Below are positions 57,003 to 64,000 of a stretch of DNA of 64,000 nucleotides, piece by piece. Source of the DNA: Pseudoalteromonas ulvae UL12 (GTDB lineage: Bacteria; Pseudomonadota; Gammaproteobacteria; Enterobacterales; Alteromonadaceae); assembly GCF_014925405.1 (NCBI RefSeq), contig NZ_AQHJ01000035.1, positions 792,918-856,917 of the forward strand, read 5' to 3'. The position numbers were made by a program, and so were the translations under genes. Every line of letters begins with the position of its first letter. The first letter of the stretch is position 1. The notes beneath the pieces are model-generated. The model saw only the letters and a program-made list of their open reading frames with translations. It had not been told where the DNA came from and ran no database searches.

Positions 57003-57812
57003 ATGCGATCTGCTTTTTATATTTCAGATGGAACAGCGATTACCGCAGAGGTATTTGGGCATGCAACCTTGTCTTTATTCCCTGTTGAATTCAAACATAT
57101 TACCATCCCATTTGTTGAAACCGTCGAAAAAGCTTTAGAAATTAAAGCTCAAATTAATGCCTGCTCAAAAATTTCAGGTGAGCGTCCATTGGTATTTTAT
57201 ACGTTTGTTAACCCTGAATTGAGCGATATTCTCAATGAAGCCGATGCGATCACGTATGATTTTTTAACCACAATCAGTGATAAAGTGCAAAGTGAATTGA
57301 AGGTTGCGCCGGTACCGAGGACACATCGTACTCATAGCATCCACGAAAAAAATTATGACTTTAGGATTGATGCTGTAAATTACGCGCTGGCTAATGACGA
57401 TGGCTCTAACTTAAAAGATTATGATGAAGCTGACATTATTCTTGTTGGCGTAAGCCGATGTGGTAAAACTCCGACAAGCCTTTATTTAGCGCTTCAGTAT
57501 GGGATTAAGGCTGCCAACTATCCTTTCACTGAAGATGATATGGACGAATTGAGGTTACCTAAAGCCTTAATCCCCTATCGCAAAAAATTATTTGGTTTGA
57601 CGATTGAGCCTGAGCGTTTAGCCGCTATTAGGCATGAACGGATGGCCAACTCGCGTTATGCATCACTGCGTCAATGCCGTTTAGAGATACGTGAAGTGGA
57701 AATGCTTTATAAGAATAATAAAATTCCTTATTTAAGCTCGACGCATTATTCCGTTGAAGAGATCTCTGCAAAAATTTTAGCTGAAACGGGTTTAGAAAGG
57801 CGAAAATATTAA
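57003..57812 (+). CDS. ppsR: PEP synthase regulatory kinase/pyrophosphorylase
   Basis: DUF299 bifunctional enzyme that inactivates PpsA by ADP-dependent phosphorylation and reactivates it by phosphorolysis. The start at 57003 ([19 protein letters not shown]) has TAGGAG eight bases upstream and matches the family N-terminus; the frame is open from 56976. P-loop-like [16 protein letters not shown] near residue 150, [17 protein letters not shown] after it. 269 residues. Divergent partner of ppsA, the usual arrangement. Confidence 0.95.
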   Translation: MRSAFYISDGTAITAEVFGHATLSLFPVEFKHITIPFVETVEKALEIKAQINACSKISGERPLVFYTFVNPELSDILNEADAITYDFLTTISDKVQSELKVAPVPRTHRTHSIHEKNYDFRIDAVNYALANDDGSNLKDYDEADIILVGVSRCGKTPTSLYLALQYGIKAANYPFTEDDMDELRLPKALIPYRKKLFGLTIEPERLAAIRHERMANSRYASLRQCRLEIREVEMLYKNNKIPYLSSTHYSVEEISAKILAETGLERRKY

Positions 57813-57836
57813 AAAAAGCACCTTATGGTGCTTTTT
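57813..57836. terminator. Bidirectional terminator between ppsR and the DAHP synthase gene
   Basis: AAAAAGCACC / GGTGCTTTTT stem with a TTAT loop. Confidence 0.92.
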
Positions 57837-57841
57837 CGTTG

Positions 57842-59197
57842 TTAAGATTTTTTTCGAGCGTCTTTTAATAAATCAGCAACTAAAAACCCGAGCTCTAATA
57901 CTTGATCTGCGTTTAAGCGCGGATCACATTGAGTACGATATCGTTGTGCTAGATCGTGCTCAGATAAACCATAAGCACCACCGGTACACTCAGTAACATG
58001 TTGACCCGTCATTTCTAAATGAATGCCACCAGGGTATGAGCCTTCAGACTTGTGCACCGCAAAAAATTGGCTAATTTCGCGTAATATATTGTTAAAGCTA
58101 CGAGTTTTATAGCCTGTATTGGCTTTTTCGGTATTACCGTGCATCGGATCTGAACTCCAGACTACTTTACGTCCCTCTTCTTGCACGCGTCTGACTAAAG
58201 CAGGCAGTTTTTCAGGTAGCACATCTGCGCCCATACGGGTTATTAGCGTTAAACGACCAGGAATGTTTTCAGGGTTGACTGCATCAATTAAACGAATTAA
58301 TTCATCAGGGTCCATACCCGGGCCGACTTTGACACCAATCGGGTTTTTAATCCCACGGAAAAACTCAATATGAGCATGGTCCAATTGTCGAGTACGTTCA
58401 CCAATCCAAACAAAGTGAGCTGAACAATCATACCAATCACCAGAGAGGTGATCGCGTCTTGTGAGTGCTTCTTCATAACCTAATAAAAGTGCTTCATGAG
58501 ACGTATATAAATCCGTTTCACGTAAAGATGGTGCATTAGTTGAATTAATGCCACACACTTCCATAAACTCTAATGAGTCTTGAATACGATCAGCAAGACG
58601 TTGGTATTTATCTTTAAGCGGGTTCGCTGCAACGAAACTCATATTCCAACGATTTACTTGATGTAAATCAGCTAAACCACCTTGTGCAAACGCACGTAAC
58701 AAGTTTAATGTTGCAGCACTATGGTGATAGGCCGTCATTAAACGTTGCGGATCAGGGATTCGAGCCTCTGGCGTGAATTCGAAATTATTGATGATATCGC
58801 CACGGTACGAAGGCAAACTAACGCCATCAATCGTTTCATAATCTGTTGAACGTGGCTTGGCATATTGCCCTGCCATACGCGCGATTTTAACGACAGGACA
58901 TTTCCCGCCATACGTCAAAACAACGGCCATTTGCATGATTGTTTTAAATGTATCGCGAATATTGGCAGCGTTAAAATCAGAAAATGACTCTGCGCAATCT
59001 CCACCTTGTAGTAAAAAGGCTTTTCCTTCACAAACAGCCGCTAGCTCTTTATAAAGGCTGCGTGTTTCTTCAGCAAACACTAAAGGGGGGGCGCTATTGA
59101 GTTGTTTTTCAACTTCAGCTAATTGTGCAGCATCAGGGTATTCTGGCTGCTGAACAATTGGTTTTTGTCTCCAACTATTTGGGTTCCAAGGTTCCAC
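57842..59197 (-). CDS. Class II (plant-type) DAHP synthase
   Basis: Condenses PEP with erythrose 4-phosphate, the first step of the shikimate pathway; its PEP substrate links it to ppsA next door. [19 protein letters not shown] at the N-terminus, [15 protein letters not shown] with the metal-binding cysteine, [19 protein letters not shown]-like [22 protein letters not shown] and [15 protein letters not shown] are the class II signatures. 451 residues. No N-terminal feedback extension like the mycobacterial enzyme. Confidence 0.96.
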   Translation of the reverse strand: MEPWNPNSWRQKPIVQQPEYPDAAQLAEVEKQLNSAPPLVFAEETRSLYKELAAVCEGKAFLLQGGDCAESFSDFNAANIRDTFKTIMQMAVVLTYGGKCPVVKIARMAGQYAKPRSTDYETIDGVSLPSYRGDIINNFEFTPEARIPDPQRLMTAYHHSAATLNLLRAFAQGGLADLHQVNRWNMSFVAANPLKDKYQRLADRIQDSLEFMEVCGINSTNAPSLRETDLYTSHEALLLGYEEALTRRDHLSGDWYDCSAHFVWIGERTRQLDHAHIEFFRGIKNPIGVKVGPGMDPDELIRLIDAVNPENIPGRLTLITRMGADVLPEKLPALVRRVQEEGRKVVWSSDPMHGNTEKANTGYKTRSFNNILREISQFFAVHKSEGSYPGGIHLEMTGQHVTECTGGAYGLSEHDLAQRYRTQCDPRLNADQVLELGFLVADLLKDARKKS

Positions 59198-59271
59198 GTT
59201 AATTTCCTCATTCCGATTACCTCAGCCTTGAATTTACAGGTCTGGTGACAAATTTCAAGGTATAAACGTCG

Positions 59272-60018
59272 CTAAATACCAATTATTTGTACCTTAGAGT
59301 CATTTAAAGTATTAATAGAGCCCTCAGGCAAGGAAAATACCCGCATTAAAGTATCTTTTTTAATAGTTGAAGCATCAGTTACTACAGTGTGTATAGCCCC
59401 TTTATTCATGATTATTGCACTTTGATTGCAATTTAGTGCTAAGTTAAGTTCATGATGACATATTATGATGCAGTGATCCGCAGCCTGTTGTTTTAAATAA
59501 TGATTTAACCAGTATTTATGTTTTACATCTAATCCTGTGTATGGCTCATCAAATAAAAGTAACTGAGGTGAGTGCGAGTCTATATTAAGTAAAACGCGCG
59601 CTAGATGTGCCCTTTGTTGCTCTCCGCCAGATAAATTGCAAATCTTTTTATCCAGTAATGGGAGTAAATCAAGGCCCGCTAAAATTATATGATTTGTTTT
59701 AGACTGTATATTTAAATCATTGTGCGCGATAAAAAGCATTTCTTTTACAGACAGAGAAAAATGAATGTCTTGTTGCTGAGTCAAATAACGTCTTAATTGA
59801 CTGATATTAATAGTATTGAACAAAGTGACAGGCTCTTCACTAATGCTGATTATGCCTTTTTTAGCCGGAATTAAGCCTGATATAATATCTAACAGAGTCG
59901 TTTTACCTGAACCATTAGGGCCTAATAAGTGGTAAAACCCAGTGGACAATGTCAAAGAGATTGGACCTATTTTAAAGTCACGATTTATTGTGTATTCAAC
60001 TTGTTCAATATTAAGCAT
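59272..60018 (-). CDS. ABC transporter ATP-binding protein, BtuD/FecE type
   Basis: Walker A LLGPNGSGKTTLLD, signature LSGGEQQRAHLARVL, Walker B LLLFDEPYTGLD and switch IICHHELN are all intact. The start at 60018 (MLNIEQVEYTI) overlaps the end of the permease gene by 8 bp; the open frame to 60138 would only extend into that gene. About 248 residues. With the FecCD-type permease it makes the cytoplasmic-membrane core of a B12 or siderophore importer. No periplasmic binding protein or matching receptor is next to it. Confidence 0.88.
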   Translation of the reverse strand: MLNIEQVEYTINRDFKIGPISLTLSTGFYHLLGPNGSGKTTLLDIISGLIPAKKGIISISEEPVTLFNTINISQLRRYLTQQQDIHFSLSVKEMLFIAHNDLNIQSKTNHIILAGLDLLPLLDKKICNLSGGEQQRAHLARVLLNIDSHSPQLLLFDEPYTGLDVKHKYWLNHYLKQQAADHCIIICHHELNLALNCNQSAIIMNKGAIHTVVTDASTIKKDTLMRVFSLPEGSINTLNDSKVQIIGI

Positions 60019-61000
60019 AGCCTGCTCTATTTTTGAAATTTGAGAATAATACGCCGAGGAAGATGGGTCCGCCAATACATGTGGTGATAAGAGAAATTGG
60101 CAATTGATAAATTGTAAGCGTTCTTGATAACCACTCAATTAACAGCATAATCATAGCGCCATTAACAATTAATAAAGGAACAAGTCGTTTGTTACTGTGC
60201 CCAAATATCAATCGTGTCGCGTGAGGGACGAGTAAACCGATAAAGGTAATCATGCCTCCAAGCGTCACTGCACATGCCGTTAAAATACTGGCTAATATTA
60301 AGTTATTGCGACGACATTTAAGAGTGTTGAGGCCATATAAGCGCGCATTTTTATCACCTAAATAGATAAGATCAAGATGGTGACGTTTCGAAACTATATA
60401 CGTTGTAATTAATACTACAAAAATACCGACTAAACAAAGCAGCGAATAATTTACGTGTTCAAAACTTCCTAGCATCCACATACTAAATTGTCGCAATTGT
60501 TCATTATTAGAGTAATAAATTATCCAACTGATCACTGCTGATGCCATTGTCGTGATACATATTCCACTTAAGATCAATGACGAGCCTGAATAATTCCCTA
60601 ATCTCTTCGCTATCTTAAAAACACTGAATAAAGCAAAAGCACTGCCTATGCAGCCAAATAAAAACAAAAAGAACACATCATACTTAAAGTTGTAATAAGT
60701 GAAAACCGCAGCACCGAGTATTATAAATAAAGAACATAAGCTACTCACCCCTAATAAGCTCGGTTCTGCTAAAGGGTTACTCAGTAATAATTGGTACAAA
60801 TGTCCGGCAATACTTAGTGAGATCCCTACTAAAATTGCGGTGATTATTTTTGGTAGGCGTAGTTCTAAAACTATCGTTTTTTCTAGTTCACTCATCTCAA
60901 AAATTGAGATAGTTGGAATGTGAAGACCTCCGTTAAAAGCGGCCAAATATAGAGTCAGACAAAACAAGAAGGTAAGTGAGTATATAGCCGTATTCTGCAA
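60011..61000 (-). CDS. FecCD-type ABC permease, possibly BtuC
   Basis: About ten TM helices. LRLPKIITAILVGISLSIAG and QLLLSNPLAEPSLLGVSS are the classic FecCD N-terminal signatures, and GGMITFIGLLVPHATRLIFG is the motif that contacts the ATPase. 329 residues. Vitamin B12 or ferric siderophore is the likely cargo; there is no cobalamin riboswitch or Fur-box-like sequence in the 190 bp upstream. One Ter-like 16-mer lies inside the gene (60669-60684) and another just upstream of it (61066-61081). Confidence 0.87.
   Translation of the reverse strand: MQNTAIYSLTFLFCLTLYLAAFNGGLHIPTISIFEMSELEKTIVLELRLPKIITAILVGISLSIAGHLYQLLLSNPLAEPSLLGVSSLCSLFIILGAAVFTYYNFKYDVFFLFLFGCIGSAFALFSVFKIAKRLGNYSGSSLILSGICITTMASAVISWIIYYSNNEQLRQFSMWMLGSFEHVNYSLLCLVGIFVVLITTYIVSKRHHLDLIYLGDKNARLYGLNTLKCRRNNLILASILTACAVTLGGMITFIGLLVPHATRLIFGHSNKRLVPLLIVNGAMIMLLIEWLSRTLTIYQLPISLITTCIGGPIFLGVLFSNFKNRAGYA
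60669..60684 (-). other. Ter-like site A (inside the permease gene)
   Basis: Minus strand reads AGTATGATGTGTTCTT, identical over 16 bases to sites B and C and similar to E. coli TerB (AGTATGTTGTAACTA). Bases equivalent to G6, G10 and G13 of E. coli Ter are kept. The AGTATG end faces right, so by analogy it would block forks moving leftwards. Confidence 0.68.
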
Positions 61001-61065
61001 TGCTTAATATCCATAAATAAATTTCGATGATTGTACCAAATACAATTAGATAAGATAGCCCAATT

Positions 61066-61081
61066 AAGAACACATCATACT
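61066..61081 (-). other. Ter-like site B (between btuC-like gene and tus)
   Basis: Minus strand AGTATGATGTGTTCTT, 16 of 16 identical with sites A and C. Same orientation as A. Lies in the divergent promoter region of the permease and tus genes. Confidence 0.72.
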
Positions 61082-61129
61082 TTTAATTTAATTAAGATAT
61101 ACTCAGCATCGAGAAAAAAATAAAAAAAG

Positions 61130-61157
61130 TAGACAAGTAAAATGCCTCAGGTAAGAT
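61130..61157 (+). promoter_or_regulatory. Probable promoter of tus
   Basis: TAGACA, 16-bp spacer, TAAGAT. It would start transcription near 61164, placing Ter-like site C within the first 30 transcribed bases. Confidence 0.45.
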
Positions 61158-61173
61158 ACAAATAAAATGATTT

Positions 61174-61189
61174 AGTATGATGTGTTCTT
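61174..61189 (+). other. Ter-like site C, abutting the tus start codon
   Basis: Plus strand AGTATGATGTGTTCTT, ending one base before the tus ATG (61190). Opposite in orientation to A and B, so it would block forks moving rightwards. It occupies the place of the ribosome-binding site, which suggests that Tus represses its own gene, as E. coli Tus does through TerB. Confidence 0.72.
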
Positions 61190-62059
61190 ATGGGTTACAA
61201 ATTTAACCTTCGTAGTCAATTTGATTCGATCATGTTGATGACCAATGAATTAATAGAAGAATTAAAACAATTAGAGTCACCGTATTGTAGCTTTTATCAC
61301 ATACCGCCAGTACTCACTAAAGATGAGCAAACAATCCGTAACGAAATTATTATTAAACCCTATTTCGCAGATCATGCTTTTAATCAATGCTGCCAATCTT
61401 TAACCCATGTTTATCGTGAACATGAACATAGCGGTCGTGTTTTGAATCGCTACCCAGGCATTATCGCTGTTAATACCCAGAATCCTAGCGACTTAATTAA
61501 TCGGATTAATCAGATAAACCAAGCCAAGCTTGCATTTAAAAATATGATTTTAAAGATTGGAAATAACGACTCTAGATTTGAAGCTGTTCATAATGCTATT
61601 CCTAATGTGTTAACGTTAGCGGTATATCGTCAAATCCACTTTGAACAAAATAAGCCCTTTTCTGTTCGCTTTACCTGGATGCACAAACACTCAATTAAAA
61701 CTTTTACTAAAGCTGAAGCCATTACGCTGTTAAAAAACTCTGAGAATTATGGCGTTACAAACAAAATTAATGCCGAAGCTTGGCGAGCGCTTGTTAATAA
61801 AGAGTTGCTTCGTGTGTCATCATTATCTGATAAAGAAAAACTGAGGATACGCAGGCCTACTCCGGTTAGTCCTCAAGTTAATGTCAGGTTTGATGCAAAA
61901 AATAGGTATCACGTCAGTGCTGCGTTACCATTTATTTTAATCAATCCGAGCGAAGATGTTAAATTAGGCCATTTAACGGATTATTATAAAAAGGAAACAG
62001 ATCCAAGGACAATCAAACGAGAGAGCTTAGTTGAACGATTATTCTTACAACGCTATTAA
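61190..62059 (+). CDS. tus: Replication terminus site-binding protein (Tus homologue)
   Basis: DNA-bound polar barrier to the replicative helicase. 289 residues against ~309 in E. coli Tus, and collinear with it. SRFEAVHNAIPNVLTLAVYR (residues 128-147) matches the E. coli segment RFEWVHRHLPG...LNAYR. Phe130 and His134 fall at E. coli Phe140 and His144, the residues that trap the flipped cytosine in the locked complex; the Gly149 equivalent is Asn. FSVRFTWMHKHSIKTFTKAE and KLRIRRPTPVSP match LRFGWANKHIIKN and KLKIKRPVKVQP. The ATG at 61190 aligns with the E. coli N-terminus but has no ribosome-binding site; a Ter-like site occupies that spot. It is encoded next to the replication initiator. 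Confidence 0.88.
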   Translation: MGYKFNLRSQFDSIMLMTNELIEELKQLESPYCSFYHIPPVLTKDEQTIRNEIIIKPYFADHAFNQCCQSLTHVYREHEHSGRVLNRYPGIIAVNTQNPSDLINRINQINQAKLAFKNMILKIGNNDSRFEAVHNAIPNVLTLAVYRQIHFEQNKPFSVRFTWMHKHSIKTFTKAEAITLLKNSENYGVTNKINAEAWRALVNKELLRVSSLSDKEKLRIRRPTPVSPQVNVRFDAKNRYHVSAALPFILINPSEDVKLGHLTDYYKKETDPRTIKRESLVERLFLQRY

Positions 62060-62061
62060 CG

Positions 62062-62097
62062 AAAAAAGCAGTAATTATGTTAAATTACTGCTTTTTT
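62062..62097. terminator. Bidirectional terminator between tus and the initiator gene
   Basis: AAAAAAGCAGTAATT / AATTACTGCTTTTTT, a 15-bp perfect stem with an ATGTTA loop; convergent genes on both sides. Confidence 0.93.
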
Positions 62098-62116
62098 ACA
62101 CGATACAAACAATAGC

Positions 62117-63331
62117 TTACTTAGAAACAATTTCGTCTAACTGATCACCATCAATAGTAAGCGCCTCTTCTACAATACGTTTACCGCTTTGAATTTCTAA
62201 ACGTTTATTTTGCTTGTTTAGAGTCAGTATTTCTTCACAAAACTGATCAGATGGGTGCATTTCATAAGTGTAATCAATAATAATACCTGTTTTATCATCT
62301 TTAACATTTACAATCGTGTAATCTGATATCACACCCTTGTTGATTAAATCTTTCATTGTAGTCGTCATATCACGGCGAAGTGCTTTTAACTTATTCTCTG
62401 TAATTTCATCATTCGCGTATATCGAACCATATTTTTCCATAATAGAAAGTAAACGGAAATGATGAGTCTTACCTGGTGCCGCATATCGCCATAAGTGATA
62501 AAGACGAAGCATCATCCAACGGGATAAACCGCGTTTTAATTCTTGTGCTCGATTAAAGTAATAACCTTTATAATCTAAATTATCGATCATGTTATGAACA
62601 AATGCATTTAAGCACGCCACACATTTGACATTCCCGCCTTGGCCTTTTTTACCACTAAAGTGTAACGAAGATAAAAAATTCATATTTGATTCGTAAAATG
62701 AATCATCTACATTCGTATTTTTTGTATCGGTGGCAGAGTATTTGAATGAAAGCTTAGAACCTTGCAATGCTTCAAGAGATTCTTTTATTTGTGGAAAAGG
62801 CATCGACTGACCAACACCTTTCAGTTCTTGTGCTAACTCATTCATCGAAAAAACAACAGCGTATTGGATACCCGACTTAAAATTGATTTTTACAATTTTA
62901 CCTTTTGATGCCAAACGGATTAACGCCCTTTCTACTTTTTCTTCTCGATCAGAAGGCCAAACTAAAAACTCTCGTTCTTCGCCATCTTCGCGGGAGCTTA
63001 CAACCGCAGGAGTAATTTTTATTTCACCGTCGTATTGTATGCCGTCAATTTTTTCAGAAATTCGTCTTGTTACAATTGTTCTTTTCGGTGCTTCTTCTAC
63101 AGGCAACTTCTTATGTCCAGATCGGACGAACCGACCCCATAAATCATAATGATTAAATGTATTTGAATAAGCACGTAACGCGTGGCTAGAATTTTCAATT
63201 GGAACTCTGACATCTTTATTATCAGTAAATAGCGCTAGGCTTTCATTATCATTGGCGCTTTCTACACCATGAATTTGGCCCCTTAGCGTATCTGGAAGAT
63301 TCTCAACTGAAATCTTAACCTTGCTCGACAT
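62117..63331 (-). CDS. rep: Plasmid-type replication initiator protein (probable chromid Rep)
   Basis: 404 residues with the two-winged-helix layout of plasmid RepA/RepB initiators. The N-terminal WH (~residues 120-240) contains WPSDREEKVERALIRLASKG and MNELAQELKGVGQSMPFPQI. The C-terminal WH (~260-370) contains FNRAQELKRGLSRWMMLRLY, then LSIMEKYGSIY and ALRRDMTTTMKDLINKGVIS, which fits an iteron-binding helix-turn-helix. Between 63332 and 64000 are ten 19-bp repeats, presumably its binding sites. It is not RctB (658 residues, different sequence). It is read leftwards, away from the origin and towards tus. Confidence 0.82.
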   Translation of the reverse strand: MSSKVKISVENLPDTLRGQIHGVESANDNESLALFTDNKDVRVPIENSSHALRAYSNTFNHYDLWGRFVRSGHKKLPVEEAPKRTIVTRRISEKIDGIQYDGEIKITPAVVSSREDGEEREFLVWPSDREEKVERALIRLASKGKIVKINFKSGIQYAVVFSMNELAQELKGVGQSMPFPQIKESLEALQGSKLSFKYSATDTKNTNVDDSFYESNMNFLSSLHFSGKKGQGGNVKCVACLNAFVHNMIDNLDYKGYYFNRAQELKRGLSRWMMLRLYHLWRYAAPGKTHHFRLLSIMEKYGSIYANDEITENKLKALRRDMTTTMKDLINKGVISDYTIVNVKDDKTGIIIDYTYEMHPSDQFCEEILTLNKQNKRLEIQSGKRIVEEALTIDGDQLDEIVSK

Positions 63332-63400
63332 TGTTTTTTCCGTATAGTTTTTTATGACGAGTTATAACAACACATTCTCATCAAAAAGTTAATTATTAAA

Positions 63401-63929
63401 GTTAGTATAAAAGTGATCTGTCATTAAAAAAGATCATAGATCAACTGTATACTAAGTTAATTATGCAAAGATGATTTAATAGCTACTGAGATCAATATTT
63501 AACTAAGGTCACGTTTTCAGATCACTTTTTTACTAAGTTATTGCTCTTTTTTACAAGCGAAAAGCCTTATTAGGCAGATAAACGTACCTAATTTAATTAT
63601 TTTTAGTACTTGAGTTAGTATTATGATGATCCAAATAAGTCTATTTGGGTCATTTAAGATTAGTACTGTGCATAACCGAACATCATCTTAGTACAGATCA
63701 GATCTTAGCTAAGTAAAGATCTGATCTTAATGTACATAAATGCTTCAAAAGGATTAAGATCCAATCAACTTAACTCTATTTAGTAAGTAACATATTGATC
63801 CAAAGTACTGAATAGATGAATAACGACCTGCACAACCTGTACATAAACTGTGATTAAAAAAAATAGTTAGTATAAAGTTGATCTACGAGTTATTAAGAAT
63901 CAGATCTTAACCAAGTAAAATCCTGATCC
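63401..63929. repeat. Ten 19-bp iterons
   Basis: Pattern roughly [GC]T-A-GT-A-----TGATC[TC]. Plus strand at 63401, 63614, 63709, 63783, 63866 and 63911. Minus strand at 63438-63456, 63489-63507, 63519-63537 and 63695-63713. Best copies: GTTAGTATAAAGTTGATCT (63866), GTTAGTATAAAAGTGATCT (63401) and, inverted, CTTAGTATACAGTTGATCT (63438-63456). Every copy carries GATC at the same place near its 3' end. Two copies overlap head-on at 63709-63713. Confidence 0.75.
63667..63675 (-). promoter_or_regulatory. DnaA box
   Basis: TGTGCATAA, the complement of TTATGCACA, a perfect match to the DnaA consensus TTATNCACA, in the middle of the iteron array. Confidence 0.65.
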
Positions 63930-64000
63930 AACATTTTATTATTTATTGTTATTTTTCAAAAGATTAAGTTAATATATTTAGTCCTTAACCTTTATTACCT

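Larger units (their letters stand above)
63332..64000. other. Putative replication origin (ori2) with iterons, runs off the window
   Basis: 669 bases without a gene. They contain ten related 19-mers in both orientations, a perfect DnaA box, 15 GATC (Dam) sites between 63414 and 63928 where about two are expected by chance, and an AT-rich stretch (63931-63990) that could be the unwinding element. A 12-bp inverted repeat AGATCAGATCTT / AAGATCTGATCT frames the centre (63695-63727). The 60-odd bases nearest the initiator gene must hold its promoter. The true right boundary is outside the window. Confidence 0.75.

Noticed and set aside
61001..61189. Possible cobalamin riboswitch before the BtuC-like gene
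   Set aside because: The intergenic region is short and lacks a B12-box-like element; it is occupied by Ter-like sites and promoters.
62075..62085. TTATGTTAAAT, an exact match to the XerD half of dif, close to the putative terminus
   Set aside because: The XerC half is absent from the preceding bases and the match is explained by the loop and arm of the tus/rep terminator.
1..64000. tRNA or rRNA genes
   Set aside because: None noticed on reading; I did not run a covariance search, so a tRNA could have been missed.

Overview
The window looks like gammaproteobacterial DNA of the order Alteromonadales, most likely Pseudoalteromonas. The proteins read as close relatives of their E. coli, Vibrio and Shewanella counterparts (RNase D, MinCDE, YcgL/YcgN, SpeAB, Asd, PpsA/PpsR, DeaD, YdiJ). 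A TonB2-type system with a TtpC-like protein and a FucP-type mannose transport cluster point to a marine heterotroph. The right edge carries a plasmid-type replication initiator beside an iteron-rich, GATC-rich region. This suggests that the window is the flank of a secondary chromosome (chromid), although many of its genes are core functions. The replicon assignment is inference; the genes and repeats are read directly.

Layout. 0-5.5 kb: rnd (5' end outside the window), the minCDE operon in reverse, then ycgL, a lytic transglycosylase, ycgN and a TrmH-type RNA methylase. 5.5-13.3 kb: deoC and a mannose/alpha-mannoside catabolic locus (sugar kinase, AGE-family isomerase, FucP-like permease, GH92 alpha-mannosidase, secreted metallopeptidase) with two similar operator-like palindromes. 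13.4-16.3 kb: speA-speB. 16.6-18.8 kb: a chemoreceptor and a small lipoprotein. 19.2-31.4 kb: a complete TonB-energised uptake locus: DUF3450 protein, TtpC-like protein, ExbB, ExbD, TonB, TPR protein, a giant lipoprotein made of three tandem copies of one ~430-residue unit, and a TonB-dependent receptor. Both of its transcription units are preceded by 11-bp-phased repeats resembling Pho boxes.

31.7-46.6 kb: asd, a Crp/Fnr regulator, two DUF962 proteins, a Popeye-like membrane cNMP-binding protein, an RRM protein, the LpoB/YcfL lipoprotein operon, yehS, an orphan 740-residue tubulin/FtsZ-superfamily protein (40.1-42.3 kb), deaD with a long leader, a DUF3718 protein and an RsmB-like methylase. 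46.7-50.6 kb: a class III cyclase with a C-terminal extracytoplasmic domain, then a complete tyrosine recombinase translationally coupled to a cation/proton antiporter. 50.6-59.2 kb: the FAD/Fe-S dehydrogenase YdiJ, a MITE-like element, a PGPGW protein, divergent ppsA/ppsR and a class II DAHP synthase.

59.3-64.0 kb is the most interesting region. A BtuCD-like ABC pair is followed by a homologue of the replication-fork-arrest protein Tus, then the replication initiator, then about 670 bp holding ten 19-bp iterons, a perfect DnaA box and 15 GATC sites. Around tus there are three identical 16-bp copies of a Ter-like sequence, two in one orientation and one in the other. By analogy with E. coli Tus-Ter, the two minus-strand copies would stop a fork leaving the origin leftwards, and the plus-strand copy would stop a fork arriving from the left after travelling round the circle. 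The predicted outcome is a fork trap about 2.3 kb from the origin, which would make replication effectively unidirectional.
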